Assembly: GCF_050624435.1 (NCBI RefSeq)
Contig: NC_134545.1
Span: 87,386,063 to 87,450,062, forward strand
Direction of reading: 5' to 3'
From: Tenrec ecaudatus
Lineage: Eukaryota; Chordata; Mammalia; Afrosoricida; Tenrecidae
DNA: 64,000 nucleotides
Part shown: positions 43,888-55,082 of the stretch, one piece after another
Numbering within the stretch: the first letter of the stretch is position 1
Layout of the letters: the number at the start of each line of letters is the position of its first letter
Made by a program: the position numbers and the translations under genes
The notes under the pieces: generated by a model
Database searches by the model: none
The model's input: the letters and a program-made list of their open reading frames with translations, nothing else
Told to the model about the DNA's origin: nothing

Positions 43888-45040
43888 GGGGAGGGTGGAG
43901 TGGAGACCCAAAGCCCATCTATAGACAATGGGACATCCCCTTATAGAAGGGTCACAAGGAAGAGACGAGCCAGCCAGGGTGAAGTATAGCACCACTGACG
44001 CATACAACTTTCTTCTAGGTCAGTGGTTCTCAACCTTTCTAAGGCTGCAACCCTGTAATACAGTTCCTCATGTTGTGGTGACCCCCCCCCCAACCATAAA
44101 ATGATTTTTGTTGCTACTTTATAGCTGAAATTTTGCTACTGTTATGAATCATAACATCTGGTATGCAGGATGTATTTTCATTGTTACAAATTGAACATAA
44201 TTAAAGCATAGTGATTAATCACAAAAACTATATAATTATATATTGTGAAATATTTCTTTCTAATGACAAATGAAATTTTGTCTTGAGGCATGGTGTAGCA
44301 TGGGTCACAGTCCTAATATAACAACAGGAAACTACATTGTTATATTTTGTGACAGTATACATAAAAAGCCAACATCAGTGTGAAGGTTGAGATAGCTTCT
44401 TTCTCACCACATCAGCATATCTGCATGTGGGCGACCCGCCTGGAGATGGATAGAGAAGCAGTGTCTCGGTTCCTAAGACCATCAGAAATGTTTTTGGATG
44501 GTCTTAGGCGACCCCTGTGAAAGGGTCGTTTGACCCCCAGAGGAGTCACAACCCACAGGTTGAAAATCGCTGCTCTAGTTCTTTAATGCCCCCCCCCACT
44601 ATAATGACCCTAATTCTACCTTACAAATCCGGCTAGACCAGAGCTTATACACTGATACAGATAAGAGCTCACAACACAGGGAATCCAGGACAGATAAACC
44701 CCTCCGGACCAGTAATGAGAATAGCTATACCTGGAGGGTAGGGGAATGTGGGGGAAAGGGGAACCGATCACAACGATCAATATATTAACCCCCCACCGCC
44801 CAGGGGGACGAACAACAGAAAAGTGGGTGAAGGGAGACAGCAGCGGTCGGTGTAAGAAAAACAATAATTTATAAATTATCAACAGTTCATGCGGGAGGGA
44901 GAGTGGGAGAGGGAAGCAAAAAAATGAGCTAATACCAAGGGCTCAAATAGAAAATGATGGTTGCTACATATGTACACATGTACGAATGTGCTTGACCCAA
45001 TGGATGGACTGTTACAAGAGCTGTAAGAAATGAATCTATC
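43888..45040 (+). mobile_element. CCCCCAATAAAATGA-family retroposon split by SPIN
   Basis: The left part, 43888-44020, begins GTGGAGACCCAAAGCCCATC; the right part, 44573-45040, resumes with CTCTAGTTCTTTAATGCC. Removing the SPIN copy and one duplication restores the continuous order seen in the 49-kb copy. The canonical 3' end is degraded near 45035. Confidence 0.75.
44021..44572 (+). mobile_element. SPIN hAT transposon, 552 bp, inside a retroposon
   Basis: The ends are CAGTGGTTCTCAACC and GGTTGAAAATCGCTG. The duplications are TTCTAGGT (44013-44020) and CTCTAGTT (44573-44580). It has the complete internal AT-rich segment and no transposase frame, so it is a SPIN_NA-type element. It splits the retroposon at 43888-45040. 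Confidence 0.9.
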
Positions 45041-45054
45041 TATATGTATATGTT

Positions 45055-45192
45055 GGAGGCCCTTGGTAATGCAAAGGTTTAACATGCTCATCCGCGAGCT
45101 GAAAGAAAGGCCTGGAGCCCTGCATCCCTGTGGAGTGTAGTTCCGCCCTGGCAGGGCGTCCCTATGCGCAGGTGTCAACCTGATAGCAACTA
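45055..45192 (+). repeat. AfroSINE, second subfamily, deleted
   Basis: GGAGGCCCTTGGTAATGCAA head and GCTGAAAGAAAGGCCTGGAG. Its tail abuts the tail of the next copy. Confidence 0.72.
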
Positions 45193-45368
45193 AACCAAAA
45201 CCAAATGGTCATCGAGTTGATTTTGATTCTTAGTGACCTTATAGGACAGGGTAGAACTGCTCCTGCGGGTTTCCGAGACTGTTAATTCCTTATGGGAACA
45301 GGGAGCTTCGTCTTTCTCCCTTGGAGACCACAGTGGTTTCGAACTACTAATCACCAGTGCTCCCTGGG
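45193..45368 (-). repeat. AfroSINE
   Basis: AAACCAAAACCAAATGGTCA tail to CACCAGTGCTCCCTGGGA head. It is in tail-to-tail inverted arrangement with 45055-45192. Confidence 0.83.
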
Positions 45369-45769
45369 ATCTGCTCAATGGCAACTGGCTTATTTAAAAA
45401 TCTGAGGCTGCCCTTTCTCCCCACATTTCCTGGGCCCTCCCTCCCCCACAGCGGAACAAAACTAGCTCCAAGGTTATCACATCCTAGTGCTGAATAGAAC
45501 TGAACAAGCCAAATGAGAGCCTCTGGCCCTTAGTTGAATAGGACTATCTGTTCTTGATACTCTGGGAGCTGCTGCCCTAAAACCAGGCTTGTCCAACAGG
45601 CGCTTGCCAGTGAATACACAGGAGCCACACCTCCTCGAGGCAGCTCCAGCCCACTCTGGCCTTCTCTGCTTTTCGCCCAGGCTGGCTCCTGTCAACCAAC
45701 TCCCGTCTGTTTTTTTTTAGTACGCCCCCCACCCCGCCTTTTTTTTCAGTAGTATTTTTATTTGTTAGT

Positions 45770-46100
45770 TTATTTTTCAACAGTTTAATAGACATATAAT
45801 TCACATCCCTTACAATCCAGTGGTTTAAATATACTCAAAAGAGTTGTGCCATCATCACCACAATGAGTTTGAGAACATTTTCTTTATTCTTGTCCTCTTT
45901 GTTATAATTAGCTCCTCATTGCCCCCCCCCCGTAACCTAATGAACTATTAGTTACTATATCTATAGATATATCTATCCTGGATTTCATATTAAAGAAAAT
46001 CATGCAAAAAAACCCAAAATGAAACACAGAAAACCTCAATCCAAGTGAAATCAGAAGCTAACAGAAACAAGAGCAAATAAAAATGGGTCAACAGGGAAAA
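45770..46100 (-). repeat. L1-like 3' end relic
   Basis: AACAGTTTAATAGACATATA and AAGAGTTGTGCCATCATCAC; AT-rich and diverged. Confidence 0.45.
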
Positions 46101-46536
46101 CACGATAATATGTAAAATTTTAACCTCACCATATCTGCAGTAATAATACACATTCCAATGTACTCTGTCTGAGGACAAGACTAGTCCCACCCCCCAGCCA
46201 GTGGTTGGTGGGAATTCAATTGGGGTTCAATCTGTGGCTACCATCTTTTCTTGGCCATTCTGTCTCCCAGCAGATCTCCCCCTCCTTTGCGGCCCTGGGG
46301 TTCATACTGTTCTCCTCCCTGGCTGTTCTAGAATTTCTTGTTGGTTATCTCCCAACCTGGGTAAAGAACTCCTCCAGGGCAAGGCACGTTCCTCTGTGAG
46401 GACATTTTTGTCATTCCCAGGGTACATCTTGGGTGGATGGGTGTGAATAACAAGTCACAAATTGGAGGGAGGTAGCAATGATAATTCATAAAGACATACT
46501 AGCTCAGTGTGTGTCCAAGTCCACCTAGGCCCGGTT
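46101..46536. other. WBP1L intron, nothing recognised
   Basis: Unique-looking sequence. Confidence 0.4.
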
Positions 46537-46722
46537 CTGGAGCCCTGGCGGCACAGAGCCTTGGTTAAGGCTTTGGTTGCTAACCCAAAGGCCTGGCGAT
46601 TCGAAGCTACGGAGTGACAACAGGGGAGAAAGAATCAGTACTCTGCCCCATAGAGTTAAGAAAACTGTGGGGCAGCTCGACCCAATGGCACCTCACACCA
46701 CCACCAGACCTGATCGAATTGC
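46537..46722 (+). repeat. AfroSINE
   Basis: TGGAGCCCTGGCGGCACAGA to GACCCAATGGCACCTCACAC. Confidence 0.85.
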
Positions 46723-47679
46723 TGGCTCCACTGCCTGCGAGGTGTGTGCCCTTCACTGAAGCTCAAGTTTTTCATCTGGAACATAGAAGATGTCAACATG
46801 CATCCGAGTTGTCCCTTATTTGGCAGGTAATAAAGTGCTGCAGCAGTTTGAGCTGGGGCTTGCTCCACCATCATCCCTTGACGACTCAGTGACTAACGGA
46901 AACAGCCACAGCGTTGGATGGCGGGCCACCTTGTAGAAGAAACTAGCCCGTGGTGTGTATTGCTTTGTGTCCTGCCCAGAAGTCAAGGGCTGTGTAGGCC
47001 TGCCACATGTCTGTGTTTGTCCAGCCCCAGGACACAGATAAGCCAGGATTGTTGGTTTCTGGCAACGGAGCAATCTTTAGCATCAGATGCCTTCCAACTT
47101 GGCCAAGTTCTGCAAAGCATCCTTCTGGATTTGGAAGCCTTCCCATGGCATTCCCCAGAAAAATGACTTGTGGATCCTTTCATCGATGCCCAGTGTCTTT
47201 CAGGGCTGACATGAAGATGTCTCCATGTATCTTTTATTGTGGCGCACACAATGGTGTGGGGTTTGGCTCAGTGTCCACTTCAGGGTTTTTGTTTTGTTTT
47301 TGAGGTAGAACGCTACTATATTTAATTAGATTTGAAAGCACTTGTGCCAAGACCTTAGAAAGGTCTCTTAGATGTTTTGTGTCTGCCTAGCAAGCCTCCG
47401 CTCACACTTCTGTATATAAAGTGGCCCTCGGAGCCTGTCAGTTGCTGCCTTGTTCTAACAAAGCTCTCTTTCTTCAGATTCCTTGATTGCAAAATGAGAT
47501 ACCCGTGGGCCTCAGCTCTAGTCTCCTTGGGTCTCAGTCAGCCGATGACATGGATGGGTGTGGGGACAATTCACCAGGAGCCTGAGGATCCAGGCCTGGG
47601 AAGATCTGTGCTAGGAACCGATGAGAACTTCTGAGCAATCCCCGTTGATGAACTCATAGCACTCTGCCCTCTGAAGTAG
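46723..47679. other. WBP1L intron, nothing recognised
   Basis: Frames on both strands of 60-100 codons overlap and show no family signature. Confidence 0.4.
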
Positions 47680-47730
47680 AACGCGCACACACACACGCAC
47701 ACACACCAAAAACACACACACACACACACC
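47680..47730. repeat. (CA)n-rich tract
   Basis: Interrupted CA repeat directly beside the AfroSINE tail at 47731. Confidence 0.85.
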
Positions 47731-47900
47731 CCTCACTGCCAGTGAGTCAATTCTAATATAGTGACCCTATTGGACAGAGTAGAATTGCCGTTGTAGGTTT
47801 CCGAGACTAACTCTTTACCAGAGTAGAAAACCTCATTTCGCCTTTCTCCTACCGAGCTGCTGGTGGTTTCAAACTGCGACCTTGCAATTGTCACCCAGCG
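47731..47900 (-). repeat. AfroSINE
   Basis: CTCACTGCCAGTGAGTCAAT to TGCGACCTTGCAATTGTCAC. The (CA)n at 47680-47730 may derive from its tail. Confidence 0.83.
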
Positions 47901-48004
47901 TAAGTGGCCAAGTTCTTCTAAACAGGATTCTGTATCACCCCCCAGGGACATACATACATGTCTGTTTAACATTCAGCTAGCTCTTGCTTGTTTCTGTATT
48001 CTTA

Positions 48005-48640
48005 TGTCGGTAACTTCTGGTCTGATACCCTGGTGCCTAGCTATCAGAAAGAGTAGTGTCTGGAGTCTTAGAGGCTTATCTTCAAACAAGCAGTCATCAA
48101 AGTGAGGCGTCATGGAAGAAGCACATCAGCCTGTGCAATCCTTGGATTGTAAATAATAAAAGCCAAATCTGAAGATGGGAATGGCATCAAAACTTGTATT
48201 GAGCCAGGAGGGTAAGGGGAAGGTGGGGGAGAAAGGAGGAACCGATCACAGTGATAGAGATATAACCCATAACCCCTCCCCGGGGGATGGACAACAGAAA
48301 AGTGGGTGAAGGGAGACATTAGTCAGTGTGAGACATGAAAAAATAATAATTTATAAATTATCAAGGGTTCGAGAGGGAGGGGGAAATGAGCTGATACCAG
48401 GGCTCAAGTATAAAGAAGATGTTTGAGAATAATGATGGCAACAAATGTGCTTGACACAGTGGAAGGATAGATGGATTGTGATAAGAGCTGTACGAGTAAG
48501 TGTAACAGCTCTTTTAGAATTTGTCTAGCAGGTTTTCTGGTTTTCCCAGAAAATCCCCACACACCAGTAAAACAGCTATTTAACAATAAAAAAAAATAGA
48601 GTTATACGAGCCCCCAATAAAATGATTAAAAAAAACAACT
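48005..48640 (+). mobile_element. CCCCCAATAAAATGA retroposon containing a U7 pseudogene
   Basis: It begins near CTATCAGAAAGAGTAGTGTC and includes a 5' block (TCTTAGAGGCTTATCTTC) absent from the other copies. It ends ATACGAGCCCCCAATAAAAT then GATTAAAAAAAAC. The U7 copy at 48498-48598 interrupts it just before the 3' end. Confidence 0.75.
48498..48598 (+). pseudogene. U7 snRNA retro-pseudogene with poly(A) tail
   Basis: The sequence matches U7 snRNA as I recall it. The histone-complementary CTCTTTTAG is at 48510-48517. The U7-type Sm site AATTTGTCTAG is at 48518-48528. A terminal hairpin GGTTTTCTGG / CCAGAAAATCC spans 48531-48557. About 25 bases of 3' extension and an AATAAAAAAAAA tail follow. 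It is flanked by near-identical 12-bp copies, GAGCTGTACGAG (48485-48496) and GAGTTATACGAG (48599-48610). It sits inside a retroposon. The tail and duplication mark LINE-driven retroposition, so it is probably not expressed. Confidence 0.85.
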
Positions 48641-49369
48641 TGTAAATACCCAGTTTTCAGAAGGCTATGGATGAGAGAAACCAAAAATCCATTTGCAGGG
48701 TCCCCACATGGATCAAGCCTCCCGTGAATCTCCTCCGACCACAGTGGAGAGATGTGAATTTCAGTCTTGCTGTCAAGACAGAGAACAGACTGTAGCAGGT
48801 GTGGTTAGGTTCAAATGTAATATCATTTGATCTCCCTTTTGACCCATTTTAAAGTTCGTTTTTTTTCCCCTTCAGGTTTTAGTATTTCCTGCTTTCCTTT
48901 TGATTGAGGTTTTTCTGTGTTTTGTGTAGTCACTTGTTTTTTATTGTTGTCAGACAAATGCTGACTGCAAACACTGTACTGGGTAGGGAGATTCAGTGCT
49001 GTGAAGGTGACTGATTATAGTGACACCATGTGGCAGAAGAACTGTCCTTCGGCTTTCCTAGACTCTAGTCTTGGCAGAGGTTTCCTTGGATTCATCCTGC
49101 GGAGGGGCTAGCTTGGCTCAGCCCCCAGCCTTTCACTTTAGCAGCGGAGAGCTTAATTGTTGCATGGACCACCAGGGATGCTTGGGTAGCGTCCCTAAAG
49201 GTTTGATTCATTATGAGGAAATCATAAGGAAGCTTAGGATACAATTTTCATAGGTTTGTTTAAACTTTTACAATGTTTTCCCCCTAATTTTGTTGCAGTT
49301 TCACTTCATAAGAAGTAGTCAAAAAACAAAACAAAACAAAAGAGAAGTAGTCACTGGTGAGTATTGTCT
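48641..49369. other. WBP1L intron, nothing recognised
   Basis: AT-richer sequence with an AAAAC-rich tract near 49320-49340. Confidence 0.4.
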
Positions 49370-49380
49370 ATAAAAGTAGA

Positions 49381-50078
49381 AAAAGCACACCAGCCTGTGT
49401 GATCTCGAGGTGTCAATAGGATCAGGTATGAAAGAACAAAAAAATCACATCATTGTGAGTGAGGGGGAGTGGAGACCCAAAGCCCATCTTTAGGCAATTG
49501 AACATCCCCTTACAGAAGGGTCGGGAGTGGGTGGGGGGCGGGGGAAGACATGCCAGTCAGGGTGCAGTGTAGCAACAATAAAACATACGACTTTCTTCTA
49601 GTTCTTTAATGCTTCTTTCCCCCCACTTTCATGATCCCAATTCTACCTTACAAATCCGGCTAGACCAGAGGATGTACACTGGTACAGATAAGAGCTGGAA
49701 ACACAGGGAATCCAGGACAGATAACCCCTCAGGACTAATAACTAGAGTAGTGATACTAGGAGAGTAAGGGGAAGGTGCGGGGAGCAAGGGAGGACTGATT
49801 ACAATGACCTCCATATAACTCCCTCCCAGGGGGATGGACAACAGAAATGTGGGTGAAGGGAGACATTGGTCAGTGTAGGGCATGAAAAAATAATTTATAA
49901 ATTGGTAAGAGTTTGCGAGGGAGGAAAAAATGAGCTGTTACTATGTATTCAAGTAGAAAGAAAATGTTTTGAGAATGATGATGGCAACAAATGTACAAAT
50001 GTGCTTTGCACAATGGATGGGTTGTGATAAGAAATGTATGAGCCCCCAATAAAATGATTTATAAAAAAATAAGAAGCA
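49381..50078 (+). mobile_element. CCCCCAATAAAATGA retroposon, 698 bp with target duplication
   Basis: It is flanked by ATAAAAGTAGA (49370-49380) and ATAAAAGTGGA (50079-50089). It runs from AAAAGCACACCAGCCTGTG to GTATGAGCCCCCAATAAAAT plus an A-rich tail. It holds the uninterrupted CTTTCTTCTAGTTCTTTAAT site that SPIN hit in the 44-kb copy. Confidence 0.85.
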
Positions 50079-50089
50079 ATAAAAGTGGA

Positions 50090-51795
50090 ACGTCCCCAGA
50101 GCCCATCAGAGCGAAGGTTCTGGGATATTTTGGTCATGAAGGTAACCTTGTTGCCTAGAAGAGTACCTCACATACCGCCCGGCTTCAGGAGGCGAGGAAG
50201 GGCCGTGACTCTCCAGAAAGCTGCCGGTGCTAGGATGTCTTTGTTGTTGCCAGGCTGTCTTGTTTGATAGGTTGGCAAGTGCACCGGGGGTAATGCTCTT
50301 TCCCTGTAGTCTGACTCCCAAGGTTAATTATGCAACTTGTGTTCTGTGATGGCCAGAGGGTGCCCGGGAGCCAGGGACATGACAGGAGTGGGGAGAGCGG
50401 CTGATTCACCCTTCCCTGAGCAGCTGTGCCTTGGTCTAGCCCCGTTATCTGGCAGCCTGGTCTGTTTGTGGAGGTAGACGTGGGATGGGTGGTAGGCAGT
50501 GTGACATTGTCAGAGTGGATGTCTACTGAAGAATGCTTGCCTGTCCCCAAGCCCCTGTGGCAGCAGAAACCACAGCTTTCTGTGTCACCCCTCTCCGAAT
50601 ACAGCAAAGAGGCCATGACCCGTTCTCTCCGTGAGCCTTGAGGAAATGGTTTGGCTGCCCTGGCACATACATGCCTTTCCTTGTCCAGAAAGTCGGTGTG
50701 ACCTTGACTGCCCATGGGGGACCTGCAATAAGCACACTGTGTGTCTTGTCTGGCTGGGTTCACTAATTGAAAAGTTCTCAAGCAGCTCAGTTCTCTAAGT
50801 AAAATGTACAGCTAATTTGTTGCTTTAGGTAGGGGTTACAGACGCTCCCAGGCATTGAATTATTTCTGACAACACAGCGCTCCTCGCCAGGGAACCCTTT
50901 GATAAATATCACGTTGTGGCTGAAAATAAAAAGATAGAGGAGCTAGGTGACTGGCTCTGAGTTGCGGACTAAGCTAATGAATTTATTTGCAGCCTAAGGA
51001 AATAGTTGCCACTCTCTGCCTTTATAATAATCCTCTGAACACGGCACGCCAAGAATCACTTCTGCCGGTGCAGCTCCAAGCCTGGACCTTTTGTCCTTTG
51101 CTAGTGTCCTCTTGGGTGGAGGATGTGGGCCTGGAGAGGGCTGCTGACGCCTGCTGTTACGGGCTGAGGAGGGGCAGTGAGCTGAGGTTGCCAGCTCCAG
51201 GCCCTTGGCCTCTGCGAAGCTTGCTGTGTAAGGCCCACGCTCCCCATTCGCCGACCTCTGAGCGACAAGCAGCAGGCACCACCAACCACATGAAGGCGGT
51301 GAACTTTTCAGAAGCAGAAGTTGGTTTAAATATAGATGATGTGCTTCACTGGCTACTTGGAGGCAGCGGTGGGACTTGTTGTACCTTTTGTAAGACCAGT
51401 AAGGAAAGTCGCTGGCGCCTGTACACGCGCAGTTTGTTTTTGAAATATAAACTCTCCCGTAGAAACAAGGGCCAGCGGGGAAGGGGGGAACGGGTGTCAG
51501 CATTCCAAGGTAGAATGCCCTTCCTTGGCTTGGGAAGGTGGCCCTCCAAGTGCTCGCTGTGAATTGCCTTGATCCCCCTAGAGAGAGATGTGGGGTAGCC
51601 AGGCAGAATGATTGGACTTTTATTTCTTGAGCTACTGCAGTGGGTTTCCCTTAACCCCCACCCGGGGTACGGTGGGAGTGGGGGCTGCTCCCAGCCACAA
51701 GGAGGTTAGTTAAGTTTTCATGCAAATGACAGTCCCTGGATTCTATTTTCTTTCCCAAGGAGAAGAAACAATGGCTGGGGATCTGGAAAGCCCAG
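50090..51795. other. WBP1L intron, repeat-free, upstream of the alternative promoter
   Basis: At 1.7 kb this is the longest stretch without recognisable repeats in the WBP1L intron. It is a candidate for constrained regulatory DNA, but I see no specific motif. Confidence 0.4.
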
Positions 51796-52320
51796 TCATG
51801 ATTCAGAGAAATGGAAGCTCTTTTCAGCCTGGGAGACTTGATTTATGTACTGGCCAGCTTGCTCCGAGCTGAGGGGCCTGTGGGAGCAGGCAGCAGCCCC
51901 CGCCCTGCTGCCCTGCCGGCCAGGGCTCGGGTGGCCTGGGCCCGGGCCTGTCGCCGTGGGTTTGCAGCACATCCTTCTCAGCACTGCACAGCAGCTGTCA
52001 GAAGTTTTTTTCCTGCCGCGCCTGAACTGATGTCATTTCCCCCTTGGCAGGCAGCTTCAGCTCTGCTGCGCCTGAGATATGTCACAAGAAGGTGGGGGTG
52101 GGTCGTAGCCAGGCAGTGGGGGTGGGGGGAGTAGTGAGGCGAGCAGGAGGGCCAGTGCCTGCCTCGGTCCCTGGACTCTGTTTACTTTCTCTTCTTTGCA
52201 AAGGAAGGCTGGCTATCCAGGACTGTGGGGCATGCTGGCCCTCGTCGGGAATATGCTTGTGACCAGATCCTAACTTTCAAGGCCCTTTGTTCCCGTCAGT
52301 GTGGACGATGCTCTTGCAGA
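51796..52320 (+). promoter_or_regulatory. WBP1L: Probable alternative WBP1L promoter and leader
   Basis: A GC-rich, repeat-free stretch with clustered CpG (51890-51970, 52015-52140) lies directly before the MPFLLGLRQ exon. It is the natural place for the second transcription start. No TATA box stands out. Two short upstream reading frames, 52232-52273 and 52308-52343, would lie in the leader. Confidence 0.5.
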
Positions 52321-52347
52321 ATGCCTTTCCTTTTGGGTCTTAGACAG
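52321..52347 (+). CDS. WBP1L: WBP1L alternative first coding exon
   Basis: Nine codons, MPFLLGLRQ, are followed directly by donor GTAATT (52348). This is the short alternative N-terminus of human WBP1L isoform 2 as I remember it, and it ends in phase 0 exactly like exon 1 at 27165, so both can join the same exon 2. The isoform lacks the signal-like leader. The start has A at -3. No ATG in the same frame lies just upstream. A TTGCAG directly before A-ATG could be a chance splice acceptor. Confidence 0.85.
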
Positions 52348-52561
52348 GTAATTCCTGGCACGGTGGGTGCTTGGTGGGTCCGGTTTGGGAAGGGGACAGG
52401 GTGGAGGAACTTGGTTTAGGTACCGCTGCTTTGGGTGGAGGGGTCTTTGCGAAAATGCCTTGTAGAACAGGCCAGCCGTTTGCAGCCCTCTCTTCTTGTT
52501 TGCCAGTGGCTTTGGACTTTCAGACCCTCCATATTCCTAACCCCGCAACTCCCCCCCCCAC

Positions 52562-52563
<2 letters not shown>

Positions 52564-52616
<53 letters not shown>
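52564..52616. repeat. (GT)26 microsatellite
   Basis: Perfect GT run, 217 bp after the alternative WBP1L exon. Confidence 0.95.
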
Positions 52617-52617
<1 letters not shown>

Positions 52618-53554
52618 TCTCTGTCTCTCTGTAGCCATTCAACTCTAGTGTTTCATGAAGCATCGTAATTTTGTTGCTGAAGCTAGGTGGAAGAAACAGC
52701 TGGGAGGCGGTCAGGGTAAGGAGTGAGTGGGGGGGACTTGAGTGGGATTCATAATCAAAACCCTTTTATTCCTTCCCCTGCATTTTGATTTAGCTGCTAG
52801 ACAGACCTTTCATCATGGCCTTTTGATCCTGATGGGATTCTGGGACAGTGGGGTAGGACCTGCAGTTGGGGCTGTGTGGTGAGGGGTGTCCTGACTACTT
52901 CAGGGAGATGGGATGGGAGGCTGACCCTCCTTAGGCCCCACTGACCGATTTTTCAAAGCAAATCGACCCGTGTGGCAGAGACTTGATTGCTCTGTGAGTG
53001 GCCGTTTGAACGAGGAGCACTAAATTATAGCCAGTAACAGTGTGGAATGAGAAAACGGTAGCGACCGGCCAACTGCTGTCTGCTGAGAACGCAGCTGTTG
53101 CCAACGATTTGTTCCAGGGCTTCTGAGGCTGGGCACCCCCACCCCCTCTTTGGTCTGAGAGGCATGTCCATATAGGAATGTGTAACTGTAACCAGCTGCC
53201 CTAGCTAAAAGGGGGTAGGGGCAGACACACACCTTCTCTGCTGCCGGTTCCTGGGTGCTGCTAAGAACTATGCGTTTAATCTCAAGAAAAGTGCTAGGCG
53301 AGCAAGTCTCCCGTCGGGAAGTCTTCCCAAGAAAGTGTCTCTGAGGAGCTCCAGACATCCTTCAGAGAATGTTCCTTGGATGCGGCTGGCGGGCAGAGGA
53401 TGGGGCACCCATATTTAGCAGCCTCCTCCCCACCAGGAAAGACAGTGGGCAGAGAAGTCCGCCAGTGAAGATTTTGAGCAGTATTGGAAATCGGCTGGAA
53501 AAAAACAACTGGTGCTATGTCAGCCAGGCAGGGGGAGAGGGAAAGCAGACAGTG
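52617..53554. other. WBP1L intron, nothing recognised
   Basis: Unique-looking sequence after the GT repeat. Confidence 0.4.
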
Positions 53555-53720
53555 AAGGTTAGGAGCCAGAAAGACCTGCAGTTCCATCTGGGCTCCTTCG
53601 CAGACTGGCATATAACTGCTCCAAGCTTCACCTTTGAAATGCAGAGCATGGCACCTTCTCAGAGAGTTTGGGGGAGGATTTCACAAAAGGATATTAGTAC
53701 CTTGCCTGACAGGGAGAAGG
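53555..53720 (+). repeat. MIR SINE, eroded
   Basis: AGGAGCCAGAAAGACCTGCA and CCAAGCTTCACCTTTGAAAT suggest MIR; divergence is high. Confidence 0.45.
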
Positions 53721-54402
53721 CATGTTGTACAAGTGTAATTTTAATTTTTAATCTACTCATTCCTAAAAGAAGCTAAGACCACAGTTATATAGGAGATAGG
53801 CACTAGTGAACAGTTTCTTTTTAGAGAGGTGTCAGGGTAACAGGTTGAAACCCCCGCAGTTGGAATGAAGTCTCACACTCATGGTTGTCCATGACTGACC
53901 ACTGTGTGTGGACTTAGAGCTGGGAGCCTCTCTCGTTACTGTTCATCCTGTGTACAAATCCAGCTACTAGAGCAAGTGAGAGAATTCAGGTGTAGGTAGC
54001 GTCGTCAAAAAGGACATTTGTGATCTATCCTAAAATATAACAGTCAGTGATAAGATAATGTCTACACTCCTGTAAGGAAGACCGGTTAATACTACTATTA
54101 TTCAAATTTACATACCAATCAATAATGTCAAAGATGAGGATATTCAACATTTTTACCAATTTCTGCAGTTTGAAATTGATGAACGATGGCAGTCAAGATG
54201 CATTGATAATTACTGTTGGTTGGGATGTAAAGTTGGGAATTAAAGAAAGATCAGCAGTTGGAAAACAAGGCGTTGGTGATAGAAACAGTGCCAGAAACCA
54301 TATGATAGAATGATGTGAGACAATGTTTTTTTAATTCATTCCAAATGCCTTTTAAAACATCAGTGGTGACTGTACACAGATGAAATACACAGGAATAAAC
54401 TC

Positions 54403-54404
<2 letters not shown>

Positions 54405-54456
<52 letters not shown>
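54405..54456. repeat. (AT)26 microsatellite
   Basis: Perfect AT run within the decayed RTE LINE. Confidence 0.95.
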
Positions 54457-54459
<3 letters not shown>

Positions 54460-55082
54460 ATGTGATGATGGAGAAGCTCAAGTCAGAACAACGCCATAAG
54501 TTGAAGCTGAAGAAAGTGAAAACAAGTCCACAGAGGCCAGAGTATCACCTTGATGGTAGCCCACCTGAGTGTAGAGACTGTCTTAAGAATAGATTTGATG
54601 CACTGAAAACTAATGACCAAAGACGCCAGGTGATGGATGCAGAATGAAATGAAGGACATCATGCATGAAGAAAGCGAAAGGTCATTAAAAAGACAAAAAG
54701 TCCAAAATGAATGTCGGAGAGACTTTGAAGCTTAATCTCGAATGTAGAATGATTAAAGCACGTTGAAAAAATGAGCTGAAATATGATTTCAACCGAAGAC
54801 TGGAGAAGGTAAAGTATGATAATGAAAGATACAAAGACTCAATCAAGAGCAAAGACCACGTTTGGCATTTCTCAGGCAGCCACATAATAAACAAAAGATT
54901 AAAGCTGTCAAGGATTTCATTTTACTTGGATCCTACATCAGTGTTCATGGAAGCAGCAAACGTATTGAACTGGGCAAATTTGCTGCAAAAGACCTCTTTA
55001 AAATATTAAACAAAGAGGTCACTTGGAGGATCTGAGTGTACTTTGCCTAAGCTATAGTATTTTCATTCATTTCATATGCATG

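Noticed and set aside
52313..52320. Splice acceptor TTGCAG just before the MPFLLGLRQ ATG
   Set aside because: No good polypyrimidine tract precedes it; the exon is more simply a first exon. Transcript data could change this.
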